A DNA stretch of 64,000 nucleotides from Rhizobium rhizogenes NBRC 13257 (GCF_000696095.1 NZ_BAYX01000011.1:310001-374000), one strand, 5' to 3'. Positions 34,659 through 43,591 are shown, counted from the stretch's first letter. Numbers and translations: made by a program. Notes: generated by a model not told the origin, from the letters alone.

Positions 34659-35683
34659 CGAGCGGCCTCCCTGGTGCGCGGATCGAAGACCGCATAGGCG
34701 ATATCCGCTAGGAAATTCAAAAGCATGAAGAAGAATCCGACAATGATGGTCGCGGCAAGAATGGCGTTCATGTCGCCGATCATCAGCGCGTTCGTCATGT
34801 ACTGGCCGATACCCGGCCAGGAGAAGACGATTTCGGTCACCACCGCGCCCTCAAGGAGCCCACCATAGGAAATGGCGAGAATGGTGATGAGCTGCACGGC
34901 GATATTTGGGAGAACATGACCGATGATGGTTTGGGCCGGGCTGACGCCCTTGGCACGAGCCGCGATCACATAATCCTGACTGAGTTGCTCCAGGGTGAAG
35001 CTGCGGGTCATGCGCGTGATATAGGCCACCGCCGCATAGGCTAGGATGAAGGCCGGCAGGATGATGTGGCTGAGCGCATTCCAGAAGATATCCGTCTCGC
35101 CCTGCAGGAGACTGTCCACCAACAGCAGACCGGTTCGCGGCGTAACGATGCCCTCATAATAGACATCGACCCGGCCGGGACCGCCGACCCAGTTGAGGCC
35201 CGCATAGAAAACGACAAGCCCGACGATCCCGAACCAGAAGACCGGAATAGAGTGACCGACGAGAGAGACGACGCGGGCGATCTTGTCGATGAGCCGATCA
35301 CGGAATAACGCCGCGACGAGGCCGAGCGGAACACCGACGAAGGTCGAGATGATGACGGCAAACGTTGCAAGCTCGAATGTCGCGGGAAAGGCCTGCGCGA
35401 GATCCGCAGAGACGGGGTTTCCCGTCAGGATCGCCGTGCCGAAATCGCCATGGGCGAGGCCCTTCAGGTAGATGAAGAATTGCTCGTAAAGGGGAAGATC
35501 CAGTCCAAGTCGCTGGCGCATCGCCGCATAGGCGGCGGGATCGGCCAGTTCGCCAACGATCGCCCCCACCGGATCGGCCGGCAGGACGCGGCCGATCACG
35601 AAGGTGACACATAGGAGGATGAACAGGCTGACGATCAGATGCGCGATACGTCGGCCGAATTCGGCTACGGATAGTTCCTTCAT
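34655..35683 (-). CDS. Peptide-type ABC transporter permease (DppB type)
   Basis: A 342-residue inner-membrane subunit. It starts with the family's first helix (IVSLFILLCVTFVIGRVLPADP), then MRQRLGLDLPLYEQFFIYLKGLAHGDFGTAI, and carries the cytoplasmic loop RAKGVSPAQTIIGHVLPNIAVQLITI before the last helices. It lies 20 bases after the binding-protein gene in the same operon. Confidence 0.92.
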   Translation of the reverse strand: MKELSVAEFGRRIAHLIVSLFILLCVTFVIGRVLPADPVGAIVGELADPAAYAAMRQRLGLDLPLYEQFFIYLKGLAHGDFGTAILTGNPVSADLAQAFPATFELATFAVIISTFVGVPLGLVAALFRDRLIDKIARVVSLVGHSIPVFWFGIVGLVVFYAGLNWVGGPGRVDVYYEGIVTPRTGLLLVDSLLQGETDIFWNALSHIILPAFILAYAAVAYITRMTRSFTLEQLSQDYVIAARAKGVSPAQTIIGHVLPNIAVQLITILAISYGGLLEGAVVTEIVFSWPGIGQYMTNALMIGDMNAILAATIIVGFFFMLLNFLADIAYAVFDPRTREAAR

Positions 35684-35703
35684 GATCGGCTGCTTTCGAT
35701 TGC

Positions 35704-37299
35704 TTATTCGGCCTCAGCCTTGGTCACATTTTCAAGACGGGTCATCTGGTTGGGATGGCCGAGATAGCCCTTGACTCTGCCGGAAAGAACCAGCGGTTCG
35801 AACCGTTCGAAGAGCGGCAGCAGTGCCGGCTTCAGGTCGACGAACATCTGCTGCATCTGCCCATAGAGTTCGGCTCGTTTCTTGGCATCGGGCTCAACGG
35901 AGGTTTTCTGAGCGAGTGCCGTAAGCTCCGGAATATCCCAGGCCGAACGCCAGGCGAAGTTGCCGGCATTGTTGGCTTCAAGCCTATTGTCGGGGTTGTT
36001 GGCGAAATCGTCCATCGAGCCGAGAACGTTCGGCATGAGCGCGCTCGTCTGCGGCAGCAACAGGTCGAAGTTGCGCGAACGGTGAGCGGCGATGATTTCA
36101 GAACCATTGCCCTGCTGGATCTCGACCTTGATGCCGATCTGGCCAAGTGAAGCCTGAATGGCGGTCGCCAGATCGATGCGCGGCGTCTGCGAGATCGTCT
36201 TCAGCGTCAGTGAAAAGCCGTCCTTGAAACCCGCCTCGGCCAGCAATTGCTTAGCCTTGTCGACATCAAGGTGCCAATCCGGGTTGGGCATCGCATATTC
36301 GAAATTCTCCGGAACGGGGATATTCCTTGCCCGCCCGTATGGCCCCATGATGGTCTTCTCGATGCCCTTGTAGTCGATGCCATAGGCAATGGCTTCACGG
36401 ACCTTGGGGTTGGCGAGATACTGATTGCCGGCGTTCATCGCCAGCACATAGAAGCCGCCCGTCGGCACACGCTGGATGACGAAATTGCTCTTGTTCTCGA
36501 AGGTTTCGAGATCGGACTTGGAGAGCGCATTGCCGATATCGATATCGCCGCGGTCCAGCATCAGCCGCTCGACCTGGCTTTCCGGCACATGTCGGATAAT
36601 GACGCGGCGCATCTTCGGCGCTCCGCCGACATAGGCCTTGTTGGCGTCCAGGAGGACGATCTCGTTCGGGGTCCATTTGTTCAGCGTGAACGGCCCGGAA
36701 CCGGCCGAATGGGTGCGCAGCCAGGCATTTCCGGAATCGCCGTCGACAACATGCTTCTGCACCTCAACACTGTCGACGATGCTCGAAACGCCCAGCGCCA
36801 ACCGATAGAGCAGGCCTTCGGTGGTCACCTTGTCCGTCAGGTCAATACGCACCGTCTTGGCATCGACCGCATGAATTTGCTCGGCGATCGTCTCGGTGGA
36901 ATAGCCGATACGCTTGAAATAGGAGGAGCCCGACTGGTTGAGCTTCAGCAGCCGGGTCAGCGAAAAGACGACGTCGTTGGCGGTAACCGGATTGCCGGAA
37001 ACAAAGGAGGCATCGCGCAATTTGAGGGTCAGCGACTTGCCGTCATCCGTCCAGCTCTCGGCGAGCTGCGGCACGATCTTGCCGTCCGCCGTCGTCGCGA
37101 CAAGCCGGTCATAGAGGTTGGCAAGGATTTCGAGTGCCTTGGGTTCGGTAGCCTGCTGCGGATCGAGGGAAAGCACCTGCGCCAGCGACGTGCCGATCAC
37201 CAATTGATCTTTGGGCGTGGCGGCCTGAAGCTGTGGCGCCATCAGCGTCAGCATGCCGATTGCAGCGCCAATAAACATCGCCTTCGAAAAGTGCTTCAT
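35704..37299 (-). CDS. Peptide-type ABC transporter substrate-binding protein (SBP_bac_5)
   Basis: A 531-residue periplasmic protein that sets the specificity of the importer. The ATG has an ideal GAGGAGG ribosome site and gives a signal peptide ending PQLQAA. The family signature region is LAESWTDDGKSLTLKLRDASFVSG. The gene is divergent from a GntR regulator, and candidate GntR half-sites lie between them. Enzymes beyond the regulator act on sugar acids, so the substrate is more likely a uronate- or aldarate-containing compound than a peptide; several members of this class import sugars. That is inference from context. Confidence 0.9.
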   Translation of the reverse strand: MKHFSKAMFIGAAIGMLTLMAPQLQAATPKDQLVIGTSLAQVLSLDPQQATEPKALEILANLYDRLVATTADGKIVPQLAESWTDDGKSLTLKLRDASFVSGNPVTANDVVFSLTRLLKLNQSGSSYFKRIGYSTETIAEQIHAVDAKTVRIDLTDKVTTEGLLYRLALGVSSIVDSVEVQKHVVDGDSGNAWLRTHSAGSGPFTLNKWTPNEIVLLDANKAYVGGAPKMRRVIIRHVPESQVERLMLDRGDIDIGNALSKSDLETFENKSNFVIQRVPTGGFYVLAMNAGNQYLANPKVREAIAYGIDYKGIEKTIMGPYGRARNIPVPENFEYAMPNPDWHLDVDKAKQLLAEAGFKDGFSLTLKTISQTPRIDLATAIQASLGQIGIKVEIQQGNGSEIIAAHRSRNFDLLLPQTSALMPNVLGSMDDFANNPDNRLEANNAGNFAWRSAWDIPELTALAQKTSVEPDAKKRAELYGQMQQMFVDLKPALLPLFERFEPLVLSGRVKGYLGHPNQMTRLENVTKAEAE

Positions 37300-37335
37300 T
37301 ATGCCTCCTCCCTGGATTAATATAGAATACGTATT

Positions 37336-37360
37336 ATGTCGTCCGTATGTCGTATGATGA
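37336..37360. promoter_or_regulatory. Candidate GntR (FCD) operator in the divergent promoter
   Basis: ATGTCGTATGATGA (37347-37360) and the preceding half-site ATGTCGT (37336-37342) resemble the perfect palindrome ATGTCATATGACAT before the dehydratase gene. The position between the divergent binding-protein and GntR genes suits control of both. Confidence 0.5.
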
Positions 37361-37430
37361 TTTATCGAAGATCGACAGGGTTTGCAAGACCGCACGGATG
37401 GCTTGATGCAAATGAACCGGGGGACCAGGA

Positions 37431-38141
37431 ATGACAACACTTAGCCGGGGCCGGCAAAGACTGGCACAACAAGTCATCGATCAGCTGCGCGCTCAGATCG
37501 AGACCGGCAAGCTTCGCACGGGCGACCAGCTGCCGACGGAGCCTCAGCTTGAGGCGACATTCGGCGTCAGCCGCACGGTCGTGCGCGAAGCGATCGCCGA
37601 TCTCCGCGCCGCCGGTCTCGTCAAGCCGATCCAGGGCAAGGGCGTGTTTGTTGCCGACCTCGCTGAACGCCCCGGATTGTCGCTAACGCCGGTGGAGATC
37701 AAGAGCATCCCGGAAACCCTGGAATTGCTGGAGTTTCGCATGGCAGCCGAAGGCGAAGCAGCCGCAATCGCCGCCTATCGCCGCACGGCAGAGCAAGAGG
37801 CAGCGATTCGCACCGCCAACCGGAAAATGGCTGCTCTCATCGAGCTGGGCCAGCCGACCGTCGAGGCGGATTACGAATTCCACATGGCAATCGCAGCCGC
37901 CACGAACAACCGGTTCTATGTCGATGTTCTCCGGCATTTCGGTGCACGGACCATCCCCCGCAGGCAATTTCCGAACTTACCCGAAGCCAATGATCCCGCC
38001 TATCTCGCCAAGGTCCACGCCGAGCACGGTGAGATCCTGGCGGCGATCGCCGAACAGGATCCGGAGCGTGCACGCCAGGCGATGCGGGCGCATATGCTCG
38101 CGAGCCAAAGACGCTATCGGATGCTCGCCGAGCAGCAATAG
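37431..38141 (+). CDS. GntR-family (FadR/FCD subfamily) regulator of the sugar-acid operon
   Basis: A 236-residue regulator. The N-terminal winged HTH (about 10-75) includes LPTEPQLEATFGVSRTVVREAIADLRAAGLV, and the all-helical FCD effector domain (about 95-225) has EFRMAAEGEAAAIAAYRRT and the metal-site histidines in DYEFHMAIAAATNNRFYVD and HAEHGEILAAI. FCD regulators commonly sense sugar acids (ExuR, UxuR, GntR types), which fits the dehydratase and KdgD genes downstream. AGGA precedes the ATG. Confidence 0.9.
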   Translation: MTTLSRGRQRLAQQVIDQLRAQIETGKLRTGDQLPTEPQLEATFGVSRTVVREAIADLRAAGLVKPIQGKGVFVADLAERPGLSLTPVEIKSIPETLELLEFRMAAEGEAAAIAAYRRTAEQEAAIRTANRKMAALIELGQPTVEADYEFHMAIAAATNNRFYVDVLRHFGARTIPRRQFPNLPEANDPAYLAKVHAEHGEILAAIAEQDPERARQAMRAHMLASQRRYRMLAEQQ

Positions 38142-38168
38142 CCCTCGACACCTCACGAGATTCATATT

Positions 38169-38182
38169 ATGTCATATGACAT
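38169..38182. promoter_or_regulatory. Perfect palindromic GntR-type operator before the dehydratase gene
   Basis: ATGTCATATGACAT, a perfect 14-base palindrome 27 bases after the regulator's stop codon. It covers the first in-frame ATG of the downstream gene, which argues that translation starts later, at the GTG at 38209. Confidence 0.65.
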
Positions 38183-38208
38183 CAAACAATCTCATGGGAG
38201 AACGCTCA

Positions 38209-39183
38209 GTGTATGTAGGAACACAGGTCGGCGCGCGGGACGATGATGATTACCGCGTTTTCGCGCAATTGGGGCTGAAGCATATTTGTGCCGACCCGCC
38301 CGGAAAGCCCGAGAGCTGGACGCTCTCCGATCTGGAACGTCTCCGCGACAAAGTCGAAAGCTATGGGCTCATCCTGGACATGATCCAGTTGCCCCTGCCT
38401 TCCAACCCGATCGAGCAGGCCTCCTATCCCGACATTCTGCTTGCCGGCCCCGAACGCGACCGGCAGATCGATGCCGTGTGCAAGCTGATCGAGGATGTCG
38501 CAGCCGCCGGGATTCCGGCCGCGAAATACAATCTCAACCTGATCGGCATCCCCCGCACACCGGAAGAGCTGGGACGCGGCGGCTCGCTCAATGCCAGCTT
38601 CCGCTGGGACAAGGCGGATCACCAGGCAGCGCCCGGCCTTGCCGGTGTCCTGTCGGAAGACGAAAACTGGGAACGGATCGACTATTTCCTTGAGCGCGTC
38701 GTTCCCATTGCGGAGAGCAATCGCGTCCGCCTCGCCTGCCATCCGCATGACCCCTATACGCCGCCGGGCTATCGTGGCGTGACGCGTGTCCTCGGCACGG
38801 TGGAAGGCCTGAAGAAATTCGTGCTGATGCGCGAAAATCCCTATCACGGCCTGAACTTCTGCCAGGGCTCGATCGGCGAAATGCTCGACAATCCGCGCGA
38901 GGAAATCGACGACATCATTCGCTGGTTCGGCACGCGCGGAAAGATCTTCAACGTCCACTTCCGCAATATCCGCGGCGGCAAGCTGTCCTTCATGGAGACA
39001 TTCCCGGACGAGGGTGACATGGACATGGTCCGCTCCACCCGGATCTATAAAGAGATCGGCTATCAATACATGCTGATGCCCGATCACGTACCGACCATCA
39101 GCGGCCGCGACCCGACCGGCGTCGCCTTCGCCTACTGCTATGGCTACATCGCCGCTCTCGTTCAGTCGCTCGAAGGCGCCTGA
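38209..39183 (+). CDS. Short mannonate dehydratase-like (UxuA-type) TIM-barrel enzyme
   Basis: A 324-residue enzyme resembling UxuA, which dehydrates D-mannonate to 2-keto-3-deoxygluconate. UxuA-like elements include LACHPHDPYTPPGYRGVTRVLG, the LNFCQGSIGEM cysteine segment, VHFRNIRGGK (histidine ligand) and LMPDHVPTISGRDP. It is shorter than E. coli UxuA (about 394), lacking much of its N-terminal half-barrel insert. The GTG start is fixed by GGGAG eight bases upstream; two earlier ATGs lie in or beside the operator. Co-transcription with kdgD raises the possibility that it dehydrates an aldarate or other sugar acid rather than mannonate. Confidence 0.8.
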   Translation: MYVGTQVGARDDDDYRVFAQLGLKHICADPPGKPESWTLSDLERLRDKVESYGLILDMIQLPLPSNPIEQASYPDILLAGPERDRQIDAVCKLIEDVAAAGIPAAKYNLNLIGIPRTPEELGRGGSLNASFRWDKADHQAAPGLAGVLSEDENWERIDYFLERVVPIAESNRVRLACHPHDPYTPPGYRGVTRVLGTVEGLKKFVLMRENPYHGLNFCQGSIGEMLDNPREEIDDIIRWFGTRGKIFNVHFRNIRGGKLSFMETFPDEGDMDMVRSTRIYKEIGYQYMLMPDHVPTISGRDPTGVAFAYCYGYIAALVQSLEGA

Positions 39184-39221
39184 GAATCATTGCCCATACC
39201 AATCGATAATAGGATTCCAAG

Positions 39222-40130
39222 ATGAACCCGCTTGAACTGAAAAAGGCTGTCGGCAGCGGTCTGCTGTCCTTCCCCGTTACTCATTTTGACAACGACCTGA
39301 AATTCGACGAGGCGAAATATCGCCGCCATGTCGAATGGCTGTCCGGCTATGATGCAGCCGCGCTCTTCGCAGCCGGCGGCACCGGGGAGTTCTTCTCCCT
39401 CAATCCCGCCGAAGTCCCGCAGGTCGTCCAGGCTGCAAAGGCAGTCGCCGGCAACACGCCGATCATTTCGGGAACCGGATACGGCACCTCGATCGCCGTC
39501 GAGATCGCCAAGTCGGCTGAAAAAGCTGGCGCTGATGGCCTGCTCCTGCTGCCGCCTTACCTAATGTTTGCTGAACAGGAAGGCTTGATTGCCCACGTCA
39601 AGGCGGTCTGCCAGTCCGTCGGCATCGGCGTCATCGTCTACAATCGTGACAATGCGATCCTCAACGCCGATAGCATCGCGCGGCTTACCGACGAATGCCC
39701 GAACCTCATCGGCTTCAAGGACGGCGTCGGCGATGTCGACAAGGTGATCGAGATTACCACCAAGCTTCAGGATCGCCTGGTCTATGTCGGCGGCATGCCG
39801 ACCCATGAAGTCTATGCCCAGGCCTATTTCGCCGCCGGCGTCACGACCTATTCCTCCGCCGTCTTCAACTTCGTGCCCGCGCTCGCCCAGCGTTTCTACG
39901 GCGCACTGCGGACCGGCGATCAGGCAACCGTCGATGAGATCCTCAAGGGCTTCTTCTTCCCGTTCGTTGCGCTGCGCAACCGGAAAAAGGGCTATGCGGT
40001 CTCGATCATCAAGGCCGGCCTGCGCGTGCTCGGACAGGATCCCGGCCCTGTGCGCCCGCCATTGACCGACCTGACGCCGGAGGAACTGGCAGCTCTCGCA
40101 CAGATCATCGAGACAGCCAAGGCCGCGTAA
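39222..40130 (+). CDS. kdgD: 5-dehydro-4-deoxyglucarate dehydratase
   Basis: Converts 5-dehydro-4-deoxy-D-glucarate to 2-oxoglutarate semialdehyde, CO2 and water. The 302-residue protein is a class I aldolase-fold enzyme of the DHDPS superfamily with Schiff-base Lys166 (LIGFKDGVGD), Tyr140 (VIVYNRD) and the carboxylate-binding GTGE (53-56). The opening LSFPVTHFDNDLKFDEAKYRRHVEWL and GLLLLPPYLMFAEQEGL are characteristic of KdgD rather than of dihydrodipicolinate synthase. It follows the dehydratase gene by 38 bases. No semialdehyde dehydrogenase for its product lies in this operon. Confidence 0.9.
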   Translation: MNPLELKKAVGSGLLSFPVTHFDNDLKFDEAKYRRHVEWLSGYDAAALFAAGGTGEFFSLNPAEVPQVVQAAKAVAGNTPIISGTGYGTSIAVEIAKSAEKAGADGLLLLPPYLMFAEQEGLIAHVKAVCQSVGIGVIVYNRDNAILNADSIARLTDECPNLIGFKDGVGDVDKVIEITTKLQDRLVYVGGMPTHEVYAQAYFAAGVTTYSSAVFNFVPALAQRFYGALRTGDQATVDEILKGFFFPFVALRNRKKGYAVSIIKAGLRVLGQDPGPVRPPLTDLTPEELAALAQIIETAKAA

Positions 40131-40150
40131 ATCATAGTCGCGTAGGAAAT

Positions 40151-40181
40151 GATCGTCGGCAAAGCCGGCGATCAGTCTTTT
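40151..40181 (+). terminator. Hairpin between kdgD and the lactonase gene
   Basis: GATCGTCGGC pairs with GCCGGCGATC (one G-T pair) around an AAA loop, followed by AGTCTTTT. It may be a partial terminator or processing site that lowers expression of the lactonase. Confidence 0.5.
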
Positions 40182-40200
40182 GGTAGGAGGAGGAACACTC

Positions 40201-41373
40201 GTGGTTAGGTTATCATCTGGAATTTTCGCCTCGGTTATTGCCGCCTCGGCAATACTCACGGCGACCGACAGCGCGCTTGCGAGGACATTCGTCTACGTCT
40301 CTGCCGCGACCGACGGGAAGATCGACAGCTACAGCATGGACGAAAAGGCCGGCACACTGACGCCTAGCTCGACCTTCGACGCGGGCAAGATGGTCATGCC
40401 GATGACGGTTAGCCCGGACAAAAAGCATCTCTATGCCGTGGTCCGCGCGCAGCCCTACCGAGTGCTGACGCTGGCGATCGACCCTGCCACCGGCAAGCTC
40501 ACGCAAGAGGCGATCGCAGCCCTGCCCGACAGCATGCCCTATGTGTCGACCGATCCATCCGGACGTCTGCTCTTTACCTCGTCCTATGGCGGCAACAAGA
40601 TCGCCGTACTGCCGATCGGCGCCGATGGCCGCGTGACCGACGGCGCTCGCCAGATGATCCTGACCGGCCGCAACGCTCACTCGATCGTCAGCGACCCCTC
40701 CGGCAAATACGTCTTTGCGACCAATCTCGGCTCCGATGTCGTGCTTCAGTTCGTGCTCAATCCCGCGACCGGCATGCTGGAACCGAACACTCCGGCGCAG
40801 GTCGCCACCAAGCCGGGCTTCGGGCCTCGCCACATCATTTTCTCCCCGGACGGAAAATCGGTCTATGTCCTCACCGAACTCACCGGCCATGTCATTCATT
40901 ATGCGCTAGACTCGGCCAAGGGGACGCTGAGCGAAGTCGAAAGCGTTGCGTCGGTTCCGGATGACACGGGGCTTTCTCCGGGCATAGCCCCGCCGGCCCC
41001 GCCAGCATTCAATGCTACGGCACCGGCAGCAGCAACTGTCGATGACGGCAAACCGAAGGTCTGGGCGGCCGATATCGGCATCACCCCGAACGGCAAGTTC
41101 CTCTATACGACTGAGCGAACCACCAGCAAGATCGCCCTCTTCCACGTCGCGGACGGGAGCGGAAACCTGCGCTATGTGACCAACTACGCGACAGAAAAGC
41201 AGCCACGCGGCATCCGCATCGATCCGTCGGGACGCTTTCTTGTCGCGACCGGTGAAAAATCCGACAAGATAGCGGTCTATGTCATCGACCAGGTCAACGG
41301 CGCGCTGACGCCGATCGACCGTTATCCGGTCGATGCCGGCGCGAACTGGGTCGAAATCGTCACCCTGCCCTAA
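40201..41373 (+). CDS. Exported beta-propeller lactonase (Pgl-type, seven-bladed)
   Basis: A 390-residue secreted protein of the lactonase_7-bladed family. The GTG start has GGAGGAGG about eight bases upstream and gives a signal peptide ending DSALA, so it acts in the periplasm. Repeats of the form SPDKKHLYAVVR, DPSGRLLFTSSYGGNKIAVLPI, DPSGKYVFATNLGSDVV, SPDGKSVYVLTEL and TPNGKFLYTTERTTSKIALF are the propeller blades. A proline/alanine-rich insert lies around residues 255-280. In this context it would open aldono- or aldarolactones before uptake; such proteins are often misnamed 6-phosphogluconolactonase, which a periplasmic location makes unlikely. Confidence 0.85.
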   Translation: MVRLSSGIFASVIAASAILTATDSALARTFVYVSAATDGKIDSYSMDEKAGTLTPSSTFDAGKMVMPMTVSPDKKHLYAVVRAQPYRVLTLAIDPATGKLTQEAIAALPDSMPYVSTDPSGRLLFTSSYGGNKIAVLPIGADGRVTDGARQMILTGRNAHSIVSDPSGKYVFATNLGSDVVLQFVLNPATGMLEPNTPAQVATKPGFGPRHIIFSPDGKSVYVLTELTGHVIHYALDSAKGTLSEVESVASVPDDTGLSPGIAPPAPPAFNATAPAAATVDDGKPKVWAADIGITPNGKFLYTTERTTSKIALFHVADGSGNLRYVTNYATEKQPRGIRIDPSGRFLVATGEKSDKIAVYVIDQVNGALTPIDRYPVDAGANWVEIVTLP

Positions 41374-41388
41374 GGGAAAGAATGATAC

Positions 41389-41423
41389 CGGCCACCCCAC
41401 CTCGCGATGAGGCGGAGTGGCCG
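41389..41423. terminator. Bidirectional hairpin between convergent lactonase and SfnB-like genes
   Basis: Outer stem CGGCCAC/GTGGCCG with an inner CCTC/GAGG pairing. It lies 15 bases after the lactonase stop and just before the stop of the convergent gene. T-tracts are weak on both sides. Confidence 0.55.
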
Positions 41424-41430
41424 TTCCGCA

Positions 41431-42678
41431 TCAGCTCCAGGCGTGGAGCGGCGGTTTCTCGCCATTGAGGAAGAACTTGCCGAGGATCGAATATTTCCAC
41501 CGCACCGGATCGTGCAATGTGTGCGTCCGGGCATTGCGCCAATGGCGGTCGAGATTGTGTTCGGCGAGCGTCGAGCGGGTGCCCGCCAGCTCGAACAACT
41601 TGTTGGTGGCCGCAATCGCGATTTCCGTCGACAGCACCTTGGCTTCTGCCGTCGCGATCTGCGCTTCGGCGACTGTATCGGCCGTCGGGTTCAACACCGC
41701 CCGGTCGATCGCGTAGCCGGCTTTTTCCAGCAGCGCTTGCGCCGCATGCAGCCGCAGTGTCAGGTCGCCGACTGCCTGGATCGTATAGGGATCGTCCCAT
41801 GCGTTCTCGACACCGCTATCCACCCAGGCGCGGCTCTTGGTGCGTACGAAGGAGACCGTCTCATCGATAGCTGCCTGTGCGATGCCGGTGTCGACCGCGA
41901 CCTGGATGATCTGGAAGATCGCTCCATCGGCGGTCGGCACTTCGTATCCCTTGTATCCCGGCACGAGATGCGTCTTCGGCACCTTGACATTGTCGAGCAG
42001 CACGGTGCCGGAGAGCGTCGTGCGCTGGCCAAAGGAAGACCAGTCGTCGATGACGGTGAGGCCGGGCGCGTCGCGCTCCGCAATCGCATACCAGGCCCGC
42101 CCCTCGTCATCGAGCGCCACGATCGGTACGAGATGGGCAAGCAGAGCGCCGGAGGAATAGAACTTGCGTCCGTTGACGACAACATGATCGCCGGCATCGG
42201 TGAAGCGGGTTTCAAAATCGACCGCCCGCTTTGAGCCGAACTCCGAGAAGGCGTTGCCGAAGCGTGTGCCCTTCAGAACCTCGGCGAAAAGAAGCTTTTG
42301 CTGCTCGGGATCCGACACGGTCCGAATGGCGGCGACCACACCCAGATGGTTCTGGGCGATCTGGCCGATCGAGGAGTCCGCCGCCGATATGATCTCGATG
42401 ACCTTGGCGAGTGTGGCGTAGGAGACCTCCGGGCCACCGAACGCCTTGGGCACATTGATGGACCAGAGGCCGCTTTGAGAGAAGGCATCCAGCTCGGCAA
42501 CCGGCCAGATGCGCTCGCGGTCGCGCTTGGCCGACTCCTTGACGAACTCGGTGGCAAGCCCTCTGGCGACGGCAATCGCCTCGGCATCATCCTTGATGAC
42601 ATGGGCAGGTGCGGTCGGGCGAGGTATGGCCGGTACGGCCTGAACGGCGTTTTCTGTATTAACCTGTGAAAGCGTCAT
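41431..42678 (-). CDS. SfnB/DszC-like acyl-CoA dehydrogenase-family flavoenzyme
   Basis: A 415-residue acyl-CoA-dehydrogenase-fold protein of the SfnB group found in sulfone and sulfonate utilisation loci, probably a flavin-dependent oxidoreductase or monooxygenase rather than a fatty-acid enzyme. Hallmarks are LDAFSQSGLWSINVPKAFGGPEVSYATLAKVIEIISAADSSIGQI and SSGALLAHLVPIVALDDEGRAWYAIAERDAPGLTVIDDW. The C terminus has AGTRSTLAEHNLDRHWRNARTHTLHDP, as in DszC. GGAG lies eight bases before the ATG. It is the last gene of the operon that begins with sfnG. Confidence 0.87.
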   Translation of the reverse strand: MTLSQVNTENAVQAVPAIPRPTAPAHVIKDDAEAIAVARGLATEFVKESAKRDRERIWPVAELDAFSQSGLWSINVPKAFGGPEVSYATLAKVIEIISAADSSIGQIAQNHLGVVAAIRTVSDPEQQKLLFAEVLKGTRFGNAFSEFGSKRAVDFETRFTDAGDHVVVNGRKFYSSGALLAHLVPIVALDDEGRAWYAIAERDAPGLTVIDDWSSFGQRTTLSGTVLLDNVKVPKTHLVPGYKGYEVPTADGAIFQIIQVAVDTGIAQAAIDETVSFVRTKSRAWVDSGVENAWDDPYTIQAVGDLTLRLHAAQALLEKAGYAIDRAVLNPTADTVAEAQIATAEAKVLSTEIAIAATNKLFELAGTRSTLAEHNLDRHWRNARTHTLHDPVRWKYSILGKFFLNGEKPPLHAWS

Positions 42679-42707
42679 GCTGAATTCTCCTCGTTGAAGA
42701 TGGACAG

Positions 42708-43502
42708 TCAGGCGAATGGAAGGTTTGCTGGCGTAAGCGCAGGCGCAGGAGCCGATTTCTGGCCCAGATAGAACGCCTTGACGTCGTCGCGCTGGCGCAG
42801 CTCGGCTGCCTCTCCCGAAAGCACGGCGACGCCGTTTTCGAGGACGGTCGCTCGGTCGGCATAGCGCAGCGCAATCGCAGAATTCTGCTCCGCGACCAGA
42901 ATGGAGAGGCCGGTCTTGGCATTCAGCCGCCGCAGCGTCTTGAAAATGTCCTGCACGACGATCGGCGCGAGCCCCATGGAAGGCTCGTCGAGGACCAGCA
43001 GTGCCGGACGCGACATCAGCGCGCGGCCGATCGCCGTCATCTGCTGTTCGCCGCCGGAGGTGAGACCCGCCAGAGCGCGCCGTTTTTCCTTTAGCCGGGG
43101 GAAAAGCGCGTAGATTTTCTCCAGATCGAAGGCGATCTCCGCGCGCGAACCGCTGCGCCCGAGACCACCGGAAACGAGATTTTCCTCGATGGTCAAATTG
43201 CGGAAGCAATGCCGGCCCTCCAGCACTTGCACCAGGCCGGCACGCACGAGCTGGGCAGGCGTTGCCGTCGTGACATCCCGGCCTTCGTAAAGAATGCTGC
43301 CGGCGGTGATTTCACCGCGTTCGGCCGGCAGCAGGTTCGAAATGGCTTTAAGCGTCGTCGTCTTGCCGGCGCCGTTGGCGCCGAGCAGGGCAAGGATCTC
43401 GCCGCGGCGCAACGTGAAGCTCACGCCATGAAGCGCGGTGATCGCTCCGTTATAGGTCGCCTTGATGCCATCGACGCTCAAGAGGACGTCTTTTCCAGCC
43501 AT
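42708..43502 (-). CDS. Branched-chain-type ABC transporter ATP-binding protein (LivF type)
   Basis: A 264-residue ATPase with Walker A GANGAGKTT (41-49), signature TSGGEQQMTAIGRAL, Walker B VLDEPSMGLAP and the LivF-type C-terminal VLENGVAVLSGEAAEL. It forms the ATPase pair with the LivG-type protein of the same operon. The ATG at MAGKDVLLSV was preferred to frames further upstream because it starts at the usual family position; its ribosome site (GGGTGG) is weak. Confidence 0.9.
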   Translation of the reverse strand: MAGKDVLLSVDGIKATYNGAITALHGVSFTLRRGEILALLGANGAGKTTTLKAISNLLPAERGEITAGSILYEGRDVTTATPAQLVRAGLVQVLEGRHCFRNLTIEENLVSGGLGRSGSRAEIAFDLEKIYALFPRLKEKRRALAGLTSGGEQQMTAIGRALMSRPALLVLDEPSMGLAPIVVQDIFKTLRRLNAKTGLSILVAEQNSAIALRYADRATVLENGVAVLSGEAAELRQRDDVKAFYLGQKSAPAPALTPANLPFA

Positions 43503-43591
43503 GGTCCACCCGATCTCTGTGTGGTTTGCGGGGCGGCCGGGCGCCAACAAGAAGGGAGAGCCCGCCTTTTGCCAACGCCCGGCCACGGGGC

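Noticed and set aside
39201..39215. AATCGATAAT before kdgD resembling half of the LacI palindrome
   Set aside because: Only the central bases match and the flanks are not symmetrical; the operon already has a GntR site.
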